Shown here: positions 34,569 through 42,972 of the stretch, piece by piece | Position numbering within the stretch: position 1 is the stretch's first letter | How the letters are laid out: the number at the start of each line of letters is the position of its first letter | Source of the DNA: Micromonospora sp. LH3U1 | GTDB lineage: Bacteria; Actinomycetota; Actinomycetes; Mycobacteriales; Micromonosporaceae | Assembly: GCF_028475105.1 (NCBI RefSeq) | Contig: NZ_CP116936.1 | Location: forward strand, 620,001 to 684,000 | Reading direction: 5' to 3' | Length of the DNA stretch: 64,000 bases | Position numbers and translations under genes: made by a program | The notes under the pieces: generated by a model | Told to the model about the DNA's origin: nothing | What the model saw: only the letters and a program-made list of their open reading frames with translations | Databases searched by the model: none

Positions 34569-35315
34569 TCAGGCCGAGGCTTTCACCGCTGTCCAGCCAC
34601 CGTCCACCACGAGGCTCGCGCCGGTGATGTAGGCGGCGTCCGGTGAGGCGAGGAAGGCGACCGTCGAGGCCACCTCGTCCGGGGTGCCGAAGCGTTTCGC
34701 CACGGTCTCCGCGACGCTGCGTCGCCGGTCCTCTTCGGACACGTCGGCCCAGGCGCCGGTGAGGATGGGCCCGGGCAGCACGGTGTTGACGCGTACCTGT
34801 GGGCCGTATTCCACGGCGAGTTGCCGGCCGAGCGCGACCAGGCCGCCCTTGGCCGCGGCGTACGCGGGCCGGCCGGGCAGCCCGACCAGCGCGTGCACCG
34901 AGGAGATCAGCACCACCGCGCCCGAGCGCGCCAGCAGGTCGTCCAGGCAGGCGCGGACGCCGAGGAAGGAGCCGGTGAGGCTGACGCCGAGCTGGTGGTC
35001 CCAGGACTGCCGGCTGGTCTCGTGCGCCGGGGCGACCTGCACGGCGTATGCGGTGCTGACCAGGATGTCGATCGGGCCGAGGCTGGCTCGTACGGCCGAC
35101 ACCGCGGCCGCCCAGTCGCTCTCCTCGCTGACATCGCCCATTACGGACAGTGCTCGGTGGCCGCGGGCGGTCAGCTCGTCGGCCAGCGGCGTCGGGTCGT
35201 GTACGTCGAGCAGCGCGACTGCTGCCCCCTCGGCGGCGAGCCGCCGGGCGGTGGCGGCGCCGATCCCGCCCATCGCGCCGGTGACCAGCGCGTTCTTGCC
35301 TTCAAGCCGGCGCAT
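34569..35315 (-). CDS. SDR dehydrogenase, probable galactose 1-dehydrogenase
   Basis: 248 residues. Classical SDR: cofactor motif 'ALVTGAMGGIGAATARRLA' near the start, 'ILVSTAYAVQ' in place of the usual NNAG, the catalytic set in 'VVLISSVHALVGLPGRPAY' and 'YAAAKGGLVALGRQLA', and a closing 'ASLVVDGGWTAVKA'. ATG at 35315 chosen because AGGTGG lies 8 bases upstream and the fold starts there. As the first gene of a galactonate operon that otherwise lacks a galactose-oxidising enzyme, it is the best candidate for galactose to galactono-lactone. A role on another sugar acid is possible; the unusual NNAG replacement deserves note. Confidence 0.8.
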   Translation of the reverse strand: MRRLEGKNALVTGAMGGIGAATARRLAAEGAAVALLDVHDPTPLADELTARGHRALSVMGDVSEESDWAAAVSAVRASLGPIDILVSTAYAVQVAPAHETSRQSWDHQLGVSLTGSFLGVRACLDDLLARSGAVVLISSVHALVGLPGRPAYAAAKGGLVALGRQLAVEYGPQVRVNTVLPGPILTGAWADVSEEDRRRSVAETVAKRFGTPDEVASTVAFLASPDAAYITGASLVVDGGWTAVKASA

Positions 35316-35345
35316 AGGCTGATCCACCTGACCTCCGCCTTGGTC

Positions 35346-35402
35346 TCGTCTAATCATTAATTACGAAGATATCTTGACAGCCGACGGCGGCCGATGCAAC
35401 CT
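35346..35402. promoter_or_regulatory. Divergent promoter/operator of the galactoside locus
   Basis: This AT-rich patch stands out from its surroundings. It holds TCGT at 35346 and ACGA at 35363 as inverted 4-base arms around TAATCATTAATTA, a plausible GntR-type operator, followed by TTGACA (35374-35379) and, 17 bases later, CAACCT (35397-35402) as a plus-strand -35/-10 pair about 70 bases before the binding-protein start. The minus-strand operon begins at 35315, so one regulator could control both. Assignment is inferential. Confidence 0.5.
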
Positions 35403-35474
35403 TCTCGTCACAGCATTCACATGGACGACACACTGCGCAGTGACGCTGCGTGTCGTAGAGGAAGGGATACCTCC

Positions 35475-36770
35475 GTGAGCGACTTCGACCCCGGTCGCCG
35501 GCGATTCCTTGGCCACCTCGGGCTCGCCGGCCTGGGCGCGCTCGGCGCCAGCTCGTTCCTCAGCGCGTGCGCCAGCTCCGCCGGCGGACCGACGACGGGC
35601 AACGGCTCGGGCGCGATCACCATCCAGTCCAACCTCTCCTCGCCGCAGGCCAAGGCGGCGATGGAGAAGCTGATCGCGAACTTCAACACGCAGGGCAAGG
35701 GCACGGCGAGCCTCAACACGATCGCCTCGGAGACCTTCCGGACCCAGCTGCCGACGTACCTCACCTCGGCGAACCCGCCGGACCTCTACACCTGGTACGC
35801 GGGCTCGGTCGCCAACGACTACGCCAGCAAGGACCTGCTGCTGGACGTCTCCGACGTCTGGAAGTCGCTCGGCGACTACCCCCAGTCGCTGCGCACCCTC
35901 TCCACCGACGCCAGCGGCAAGCAGATCTTCGTGCCGATGAACAACTACTGGTGGGGCTTCTTCTACCGCAAGTCCAACTTCGCCAAGTGGGGCGTGCAGG
36001 AGCCGAAGACCTGGACCGAGTTCCTGGCGCTGTGCGAGACGCTGAAGAGCAAGGGCGTCCCGCCGATCGGCATCGGTCTCGGCGACACCCCGTGGGTGGC
36101 CTCGGCCTGGTTCGACTACCTCAACATCCGGATCAACGGCGCGCCGTTCCACCGCGAGCTGCTAGCCGGCAAGCAGCGCTTCGACGACCCCAAGGTCAAG
36201 GCGGTGTTCACCCGCTGGCGCGAGGCCCTGCCCTACTTCGACCCCAAGGGCAAGGCGTACCCGTTCCAGGAGGCGACCACCGCGCTGCTGGCCGGCAAGA
36301 CCGGCATGTTCCTGATCGGCACGTTCTTCGCCGACGCGGCACCCAAGGACGCCCTCGGTGACCTGGACTTCTTCCGGTTCCCGATCATCGACCCGGCGGT
36401 GCCGCTGGCCGAGGAGGCCCCGACGGACGGCTTCTTCGCCAGTGCGAAGACGGCCAACCCGACCGGCACCAGGGCCCTGCTCACCTACCTCTCCGGGGTC
36501 GAGGCCCAGGAGGCGTACGTCAAGGCCAGCTCCGGCATCGTGCTGCCGGCCAACCCCAAGGCCAAGGCGTCCGACTCGCCGCTGGTGGTCAAGGGCAAGG
36601 CGATGCTCGACGAGGCCAAGGAGCTGACCCAGTTCTTCAACCGCGATTCGAGCGACGCACTCCAGCCGACCGCGGACACCGCACTGACCAAGTTCATCGA
36701 CAAGCCGGACCAGATCGACGCGATCCTGCGGGAGTGGCAGGCGGGCGCCGAGAAGGTCTTCAAGGGCTGA
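35475..36770 (+). CDS. ABC transporter sugar-binding lipoprotein, Tat-exported
   Basis: 431 residues from GTG 35475, preceded by AGGAAGGG. The signal sequence combines a twin-arginine motif 'GRRRFLGHLGLAGLG' with a lipobox ending 'FLSAC' (Cys near residue 32), so the protein should leave folded through Tat and be lipid-anchored outside. The mature part is a family 1 extracellular solute-binding protein with 'MNNYWWGFFYRKSNFAKWGV' and 'PTDGFFASAKTANPTGTRAL'. It is first in an importer operon whose two alpha-galactosidases suggest melibiose/raffinose-type ligands. The start is supported by the signal motif; 27 upstream codons are open but add nothing. Confidence 0.92.
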   Translation: MSDFDPGRRRFLGHLGLAGLGALGASSFLSACASSAGGPTTGNGSGAITIQSNLSSPQAKAAMEKLIANFNTQGKGTASLNTIASETFRTQLPTYLTSANPPDLYTWYAGSVANDYASKDLLLDVSDVWKSLGDYPQSLRTLSTDASGKQIFVPMNNYWWGFFYRKSNFAKWGVQEPKTWTEFLALCETLKSKGVPPIGIGLGDTPWVASAWFDYLNIRINGAPFHRELLAGKQRFDDPKVKAVFTRWREALPYFDPKGKAYPFQEATTALLAGKTGMFLIGTFFADAAPKDALGDLDFFRFPIIDPAVPLAEEAPTDGFFASAKTANPTGTRALLTYLSGVEAQEAYVKASSGIVLPANPKAKASDSPLVVKGKAMLDEAKELTQFFNRDSSDALQPTADTALTKFIDKPDQIDAILREWQAGAEKVFKG

Positions 36771-36771
36771 C

Positions 36772-37689
36772 GTGACCGCAACGATTTCCACGACTTCGGT
36801 CACCCCCACTCGGCGGCGGCGACGGTCGGCTCGACTGTCGCCGCTGCTGGTGGCGTTCGTCCTCGTGCCGTTCGCGGTCGAGAGCGTCTGGGTGTTCTGG
36901 CCGGCGATCCAGGGCTTCTGGTTCTCCCTCACCCGCTGGGACGGGATGTCGCCGCCGACGTTCGTCGGCACGGACAACTACGTCGAGCTGGCCGGCGACG
37001 CCACCTTCCGAGGGGCGCTGGTCAACACGGTGATCTGGCTGGTGCTCTTCGGCGGCCTCTCCGTGCTGGGCGGCTTCGGCATGGCGCTGGTCCTGCAGAA
37101 GGAACGACGCGGGGTCGGCTTCTACCGGGCCGCGCTGTTCACCCCGGTGGTGTTCTCGCTGGTGGTGACCGCGCTGGTCTGGCGGGTCTTCTACCAGCCC
37201 GACGGCATCGCCGACACGCTGCTGCGGGCCGTCGGCCTGGAGCAGCTGATCCGGCCCTGGCTCGCCGACCCGCAGACCGCGCTGTACGCGGTGATCCTGC
37301 CCGCGCTGTGGCGGCAGATCGGGTACGTGATGGTGCTGTTCCTGGCCGGGCTGAAGGCGATCGACCCGGCGCTGCACGAGGCGGCCCGGATGGACGGCGC
37401 CAACTCCTGGCAGCGGCTGAGGCACGTCACCATCCCCCAGCTCAAGGGGGTCAACGCCGTGGTGCTGTCGGTCATCGTGATCGACTCGCTGCGCTCGTTC
37501 GACATCGTCTGGTCGCTGACCAAGGGCGGGCCGTACCACTCGTCGGAGCTGCTCAGCACCTACATGTACTCGACCGCGTTCCAGAGCCTGCGGCTGGGCT
37601 ACGCCTCCGCGATCGCCGTCGTGATCTTCGTGCTCGCGCTGGCCGTCATCCTCGGCTACCTGGTTCGCGCGTTCCGGGAGGAAGCGTGA
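36772..37689 (+). CDS. Sugar ABC transporter permease, MalF-like
   Basis: 305 residues with six membrane spans. The EAA loop that contacts the ATPase is 'ALHEAARMDGANSWQRLRHV' (about 200-220). It begins with GTG one base after the binding-protein stop and overlaps the next permease by one base. It forms a heterodimer with the following gene in the cytoplasmic membrane. No ATPase gene is present in the locus, so a shared MsiK-type ATPase encoded elsewhere is expected, as is common in actinomycetes. Confidence 0.94.
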   Translation: MTATISTTSVTPTRRRRRSARLSPLLVAFVLVPFAVESVWVFWPAIQGFWFSLTRWDGMSPPTFVGTDNYVELAGDATFRGALVNTVIWLVLFGGLSVLGGFGMALVLQKERRGVGFYRAALFTPVVFSLVVTALVWRVFYQPDGIADTLLRAVGLEQLIRPWLADPQTALYAVILPALWRQIGYVMVLFLAGLKAIDPALHEAARMDGANSWQRLRHVTIPQLKGVNAVVLSVIVIDSLRSFDIVWSLTKGGPYHSSELLSTYMYSTAFQSLRLGYASAIAVVIFVLALAVILGYLVRAFREEA

Positions 37690-38510
37690 TGAACAAGCTC
37701 CGCACCGGGGCCTTCCACACCGGCATGATCCTGCTCTCGCTGCTCTGGCTGGGTCCGGTGCTCTGGGTCGTGGTGATGTCCACCCGATCGTTCGACGACA
37801 TCGCCGCGCACGGCGTGGGCAGCCTGCCCCAGTCGTTCACCCTGGACACCTACCGGCAGGCGTGGACCGACGGCGGCGAGCTGCGCGCGTTGATCAACAG
37901 CATGTTGGTCACCGTCCCGTCCGTGGCGTTGAGCCTGGGGCTGGCGGCGATGGCCGCGTTCGCGCTGAGTCGCTTCCGTATCCCCGGGCGGCGGACCATC
38001 CTGCTGCTGATGCTCGCCGGCAACCTGCTGCCACCGCAGATCCTGCTCATTCCGGTGGCCAAGTTCAGCGAGCTGACCGGCCTGTACGACACCCTCTGGG
38101 CGTTGATCGCGGTGCAGGTCGGCTTCGGGCTCGGCTTCTACACCTTCGTGTTGCACGGCTTCATGCGGGACCTGCCGGGCGAGATCCAGGAGGCGGCCAC
38201 GATCGACGGCGCGGGAACGGCGCAGATCTTCACGAAGGTGATGCTGCCGCTGACCCGCCCCGCGCTGGCCGCTCTCGGGGCGCTGTCCTTCACCTGGATC
38301 TTCAACGACCTGCTCTGGGCGATCACCGTGCTGCGTACCGACGACAACATGCCGGTCACCCCGGCGCTGCTCGCCCTACAGGGGCAGTTCGTCTCGTCCT
38401 GGAACGTCATCGCCGCCGGTACGGTCATCGCGGCCGTCCCCACCGTCGCGGTCTTCCTGCGCTTCCAGAGGCACTTCGTCTCCGGTCTGGCGCTCGGAGC
38501 GGTCAAGTGA
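37689..38510 (+). CDS. Sugar ABC transporter permease, MalG-like
   Basis: 273 residues, six spans. The EAA loop reads 'LPGEIQEAATIDGAGTAQIF'. The ATG at 37689 has GAGGA 8 bases upstream and the previous stop overlaps it by one base; a GTG at 37686 is less well placed. Partner of the permease before it. The stop overlaps the start of the GH36 gene (GTGA), tying sugar uptake directly to intracellular hydrolysis. Confidence 0.94.
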   Translation: MNKLRTGAFHTGMILLSLLWLGPVLWVVVMSTRSFDDIAAHGVGSLPQSFTLDTYRQAWTDGGELRALINSMLVTVPSVALSLGLAAMAAFALSRFRIPGRRTILLLMLAGNLLPPQILLIPVAKFSELTGLYDTLWALIAVQVGFGLGFYTFVLHGFMRDLPGEIQEAATIDGAGTAQIFTKVMLPLTRPALAALGALSFTWIFNDLLWAITVLRTDDNMPVTPALLALQGQFVSSWNVIAAGTVIAAVPTVAVFLRFQRHFVSGLALGAVK

Positions 38511-40594
38511 CCGCCGCGCCTGGGCAGCGCTGGACGCTGCGCGGTGTGCACACCGAGTACACCGTGACGGTGCCCGAGCACGGCCGCTGGCTGGAGCTTG
38601 TGGCGTGGGGGCCGCACGGCGTCTCCGACGGGCCGTCGCCGGTCGCCTATGACGGCCCGGTGCCGTTCCTCACCGCCGGGGACGCCGCCCCCATCGAGTA
38701 CGCGACCGACGCCGACCGCCCGTTCACGGGCGCCGACCTGGTGGTGGAGACCGCAGCCGGGGCGCGCCGGGTCGGCTTCGGCCACACCGGGGTACGGGCC
38801 GACCCCGACCAGCGGGAGCTGGCGGTCGACTTCGCCGACCCGGTGACCGGGCTGCGCGCCACCGTGCACTACCGGGTGCCCGCCGGTACCGACGTGGTGC
38901 AGCGCTGGGTCGAGCTGACCAACGACGGCAGCGGCCCACTGCGGGTGGTCCGGGCCTCCTCGGGCGGGTTCTGCGTACCGACGCCGCACGGCGCGTTGCT
39001 CAGCCACCAGTGGGGGCAGTGGGCGCAGGAGTTCCAGCTCTCCCACGTCGAGTTGGGCCACGGGACGTTCAGCATCGGCAGTTCCCAGGGCGTACCGGGG
39101 CATTTGCACGTGCCCTGGCTGGCCGTGCGCGACACCGCCGAGCCGGCCGGCCCGGCCTGGGGGATGGCGTTGGCCTGGACCGGCTCGTGGGAGATCAGCG
39201 CCGAGCGGGACACCGGCGGCCTGACCCGGGTCCGGGCCGGCCGTCAACTGGTCGACGGTCCGCTGGAGCTTGCCGCGGGCGAGCGGCTGACCCTGCCGGT
39301 GGCCACCGGCGCGTACAGCCCGGACGGCCTGGACGGGCTGGCCCGGGTCTGGCACACCCACCAGCGGTTGCTCGCCGGGGAGCGGCTCACCCCGCGCCCG
39401 GTGCTCTACAACTCCTGGGAGGCCACCTACTTCGCCGTCGAGGCGGAGAGCCAGCTCGCGCTCGCCGGGATCGCCGCCGAGCTGGGTGTGGAGACGTTTG
39501 TCGTGGACGACGGCTGGTTCGTCGGCCGCAACGACGACACCGCCGGGTTGGGGGACTGGACGCCCGACCCGGCGAAGTTCCCGGCCGGTTTCGACGCGTT
39601 CATCGCCGACGTCCGGGCGCTCGGGCTGAACTTCGGGCTCTGGGTCGAGCCGGAGTGCGTCAACCCGAAGTCGACCCTCTACGCCGAGCACCCGGAGTGG
39701 GTCTACTCCGTCGACGGTCGGCCGCTCACCCCCGTGCGCAACCAGTACCTGCTCGACCTGGGCCGACCCGAGGTCGCCGAGTTCGTCCACTCCACGGTGG
39801 ACGGTCTGCTGCGCCGGTACGACATCGACTACCTGAAGTGGGACTTCAACCGGCCGCGTACCGAGCCGGGGCGCCCGGGCGGGATCGGCCCGCTCGACCT
39901 GGACGGCGCGCACGTGGCCAACCTGCACCGGATCTACGAGCGGCTACGCCGGGACCACCCCGGGGTGTTGATCGAGGCGTGTGCCGGCGGGGGCGCGCGG
40001 ACGGACCTGGCCATGGCTGCCCGCGCCGACGTCTTCTGGCCCAGTGACAACACCGGCCCGCTGGACCGGCTGGCCATCCAGTACGGCTTCCTGCACGCCA
40101 ACGCCCCTCACCTGCTCAGCTCCTGGGTCACCGACGCGCCCGGCCTGTTCGACCCCCGGCCGCGAACGCTGGCGTTCCGATTCGTCCTGGCGATGGCCGG
40201 GGTGCTCGGCATCGGCGCGGACATCCGGGCCTGGACCCCCGCCGAGCAGGCCGAGGCGGCCGGCTGGATCGCCCGTTACAAGGAGATCCGGGACGTCGTC
40301 ACGCACGGCGAGGTGCACCTCATCGGCGGCCCCGACCAGGCCCGTTGCGCGATGCAGTACACCGCGCCGGACGAGAGCCGGGTGGTCGTCCTGGCCTGGC
40401 ACACCGGCCGGCTCGACGGTGCCGGCCTGCTCCCGTCCCGCCCGGTCCGCCTGCCACTGCGTGGCCTGGACCCGGCGGCCCGTTACCGACACGGCGATCG
40501 GCACTACTCCGGCAGCCACCTCACTGCCGTCGGCCTGCCCGTGCAGTGGAGCCCGACCCACGACGCCGACCTCATCGTGCTGACCCGCGACTGA
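38507..40594 (+). CDS. GH36 alpha-galactosidase, cytoplasmic
   Basis: 695 residues without signal peptide. An N-terminal beta-sandwich (about 1-300) leads to the catalytic barrel: 'RPVLYNSWEATYFAVEAES', 'VDDGWFVGRNDDTAGLGDW', the nucleophile Asp446 in 'DYLKWDFNRPRTEPG' and the acid/base Asp514 in 'ARADVFWPSDNTGPLDRL', all diagnostic of GH36 clan D enzymes with retention of configuration. It releases galactose from imported alpha-galactosides. GTG start overlaps the permease stop. The lack of a signal and the operon position make a cytoplasmic location firm; alpha-N-acetylgalactosaminidase activity is less likely. Confidence 0.95.
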   Translation: MTAAPGQRWTLRGVHTEYTVTVPEHGRWLELVAWGPHGVSDGPSPVAYDGPVPFLTAGDAAPIEYATDADRPFTGADLVVETAAGARRVGFGHTGVRADPDQRELAVDFADPVTGLRATVHYRVPAGTDVVQRWVELTNDGSGPLRVVRASSGGFCVPTPHGALLSHQWGQWAQEFQLSHVELGHGTFSIGSSQGVPGHLHVPWLAVRDTAEPAGPAWGMALAWTGSWEISAERDTGGLTRVRAGRQLVDGPLELAAGERLTLPVATGAYSPDGLDGLARVWHTHQRLLAGERLTPRPVLYNSWEATYFAVEAESQLALAGIAAELGVETFVVDDGWFVGRNDDTAGLGDWTPDPAKFPAGFDAFIADVRALGLNFGLWVEPECVNPKSTLYAEHPEWVYSVDGRPLTPVRNQYLLDLGRPEVAEFVHSTVDGLLRRYDIDYLKWDFNRPRTEPGRPGGIGPLDLDGAHVANLHRIYERLRRDHPGVLIEACAGGGARTDLAMAARADVFWPSDNTGPLDRLAIQYGFLHANAPHLLSSWVTDAPGLFDPRPRTLAFRFVLAMAGVLGIGADIRAWTPAEQAEAAGWIARYKEIRDVVTHGEVHLIGGPDQARCAMQYTAPDESRVVVLAWHTGRLDGAGLLPSRPVRLPLRGLDPAARYRHGDRHYSGSHLTAVGLPVQWSPTHDADLIVLTRD

Positions 40595-40644
40595 GGCCGG
40601 AGCACCACCACACCCCCACCCCTCCAAGGGACAGGAGTACCCCC

Positions 40645-42870
40645 ATGCGCCTGATCCGACCGCTGACCGCTGCCCTGGCCGTGCTCGGCCTGGGCCTGGC
40701 CAGCCCGATGCCGGCGATGGCCGGCCCACCGCATCCCGATCCGACCTCGGCCGGCGGCCATGGCCACGGCGGGCCGGGTAAGCCCGGCCACGCCCCGGCC
40801 GCCACCGGCGCGGAGGACCAGGGCGCGCCGACCTTCTACAACAGCGGGCTCGCCCCCACGCCCTACCAGGGCTGGAACACCTACTTTGGCCTCGGTGGCG
40901 ATCCCACCGAGGCCGAAGTCAGGTCGGTCACCGACCACCTGGTCCAGAGTGGACTGCGTGACGCCGGCTACACCTACGTCTGGATCGACGGCAACTGGGC
41001 CGCCCCCACCCCGCGTGACCAGGCCGGCCGCCTGGTCGCCGACCCGGCCCGGTTCCCCGGTGGGATGGCCGCGCTGGCCGCGTACATCCACAGCAAGGGA
41101 ATGAAGGCCGGCATCTACACCGACGCCGGACCATACCTGCCAGGGCAGTGCGGGCTCGGCAGCAACGGCCACTACCAGGCCGACGTCGCCCAGTTCGCCG
41201 GCTGGGGCTTCGACGCGCTCAAGGCCGACTGGCTCTGCGGCCGAGCCGCCGGCCTCGACCCGGAGACCACCTTCCGTGAGCTCGCCGAGGCGGTACGCCA
41301 GTCGCCCCGACCGATGCTGCTCAACATCTGCAACCCGGTCAGCTCCGACTGGGGTGGCGGCCCGTACACCCCGGAACAGCTCTCGACCTGGAGCTACACG
41401 TACGCGCCCACCGTCGCCGACTCCTGGCGTACCTACACCGACGTGGGGCTCACCGACCCGACCCCGCAGTGGGCCTACCCGTGGGTGCTGCGCAACATGG
41501 ACGTCAACGCGTACCACCCGGCGGCCACCGGGCCGGGGCACTACAACGACCCGGACTACCTGCTGCCGATGCGCCCGCTGCCCGACGGCGGGTACGAGTT
41601 GAGCCTGGAGGAGTCGAAGACGCAGCTCGGCATGTGGGCCATCATGGCCGCGCCGCTGGTGATCGGCTCCGACCCGCGTGGCCTGCCGAACGAGATGATC
41701 TCCGCGTTGACCAACCCGGAGATCATCGCGGTGGACCAGGACCCGCTGGTCCGACAGGGCGTCAAGGTCGCCGACACCGGCGTCGACGCGCAGGTCTGGA
41801 GCAAGGTGCTCACCGGCTCCGGCAAGCGGGCCGTCGCCCTGCTCAACCGGCACGCCACCGCCCAGCAGATCACGGTGAACTTCGCCGACGTCGCGCTCGG
41901 CGGGTCGGTCCACGTCCGTGACCTGTGGTCCCGCACCACTGTGGACGCCCAACTCGGCACCGCGGGCGTCCAGCCGTTCACCGGTTCGTACACCGTCGAG
42001 GTGCCGGCGCACGGGGTGGCCATGCTCGGCCTGACCGGCACCGACCAGGTCGCCGGCGCCAACCTCGGCGGCACCGCCAGCGCCAGCCCCGCGCTGGTTC
42101 GGGTGGACGACACGCACGCCGCGGCCTTCGTCCGGAACGCGTCCGGTGCGCTGGCGATGAACACCCGCTCCGGCGCGACCTGGGGCACCGGCTGGACCTC
42201 GCTCGGCGGTCCGGTCGGCGGTCGGATCCTCGGCCAGCCGGCCGCGTACGGCTCCGCCGATGGGCGGCTCGACGTCTTCGTGCGGGGCACCGACAACGCG
42301 GCCTGGCAGCGCAGTTACACCGCCGGGAAGTGGGGGCCGTGGCGCAGCCTCGGCGGCACGCTGACCGACGCGCCCACGGCGGCCTGGACCAGCCCGACCC
42401 AGTGGACGCTGGTCGCCCGCGGTGCCGATGGCAAGCTCTGGTCGCGTACCCCGAGCACCGGCTGGACCGGCGTCGGCGCGCCCGAGGATCGGCCGTTCTA
42501 CGGTCGGCCGAGCGCGGTCGTCGACGACGCGGGCGTGCTGCACGTGGCGGTCCGCAGCCGGACCGACGAGGTGTGGTGGAGCAGCCGAACCGGCACCACG
42601 TGGTCGGCCTGGACGAACCTTGGCGGCACCACCAGCGGCAGCCCGACGTTGCTCGCCACGTCCGGTCGGGTCTACCTGTTCGCGCTGGCCGCCGACAATC
42701 GGCTCTGGCAGCGCAACCTGACCGATGGCGCCTGGGGCGGCTGGTTCCGCCGTGGCGAGTTCGCCACCGATGCGTTCCGGGGTGCACCGGGGGCCGCCGC
42801 CGGCGCCAACGGCAGCGCCTGGCTGGCGGTACGCGGCGTGGACGACCGGGTGCACCAGATCGTCCTCTGA
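40645..42870 (+). CDS. GH27 alpha-galactosidase with C-terminal lectin-like propeller, secreted
   Basis: 741 residues, ATG 8 bases after AGGAG. Signal peptide 'MRLIRPLTAALAVLGLGLAS' with cleavage near 'AMAG'. Catalytic barrel (about 65-390): 'PTPYQGWNTYFGLGGDP', nucleophile Asp195 in 'FDALKADWLCG' and acid/base Asp302 in 'GPGHYNDPDYLLPM', then a beta-sandwich. The last 270 residues contain repeated units with 'WGTGWTSLGGPVGG', 'WGPWRSLGGTL' and 'WSAWTNLGGTTSG', as in PLL-type sugar-binding propellers. It likely binds polymers such as galactomannan and cuts off galactose outside the cell. It is 50 bases after the GH36 gene and is followed by a good terminator. Confidence 0.94.
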   Translation: MRLIRPLTAALAVLGLGLASPMPAMAGPPHPDPTSAGGHGHGGPGKPGHAPAATGAEDQGAPTFYNSGLAPTPYQGWNTYFGLGGDPTEAEVRSVTDHLVQSGLRDAGYTYVWIDGNWAAPTPRDQAGRLVADPARFPGGMAALAAYIHSKGMKAGIYTDAGPYLPGQCGLGSNGHYQADVAQFAGWGFDALKADWLCGRAAGLDPETTFRELAEAVRQSPRPMLLNICNPVSSDWGGGPYTPEQLSTWSYTYAPTVADSWRTYTDVGLTDPTPQWAYPWVLRNMDVNAYHPAATGPGHYNDPDYLLPMRPLPDGGYELSLEESKTQLGMWAIMAAPLVIGSDPRGLPNEMISALTNPEIIAVDQDPLVRQGVKVADTGVDAQVWSKVLTGSGKRAVALLNRHATAQQITVNFADVALGGSVHVRDLWSRTTVDAQLGTAGVQPFTGSYTVEVPAHGVAMLGLTGTDQVAGANLGGTASASPALVRVDDTHAAAFVRNASGALAMNTRSGATWGTGWTSLGGPVGGRILGQPAAYGSADGRLDVFVRGTDNAAWQRSYTAGKWGPWRSLGGTLTDAPTAAWTSPTQWTLVARGADGKLWSRTPSTGWTGVGAPEDRPFYGRPSAVVDDAGVLHVAVRSRTDEVWWSSRTGTTWSAWTNLGGTTSGSPTLLATSGRVYLFALAADNRLWQRNLTDGAWGGWFRRGEFATDAFRGAPGAAAGANGSAWLAVRGVDDRVHQIVL

Positions 42871-42877
42871 TCCGGAT

Positions 42878-42910
42878 GGCGGGCTGCCGAACAGGTTGCG
42901 GCGGCCCGCC
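42878..42910 (+). terminator. Terminator of the alpha-galactoside operon
   Basis: Eleven-base arms GGCGGGCTGCC (42878-42888) and GGCGGCCCGCC (42900-42910) pair with one G-T wobble around an 11-base loop, 7 bases after the GH27 stop. The next gene is on the opposite strand and ends at 42973. Confidence 0.7.
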
Positions 42911-42972
42911 ACCTCGGTTTCCCCTGCCCCGCAGCCGGGAGGGCTGGTGGGCCCGCGACCGGAAGGTCGAGG

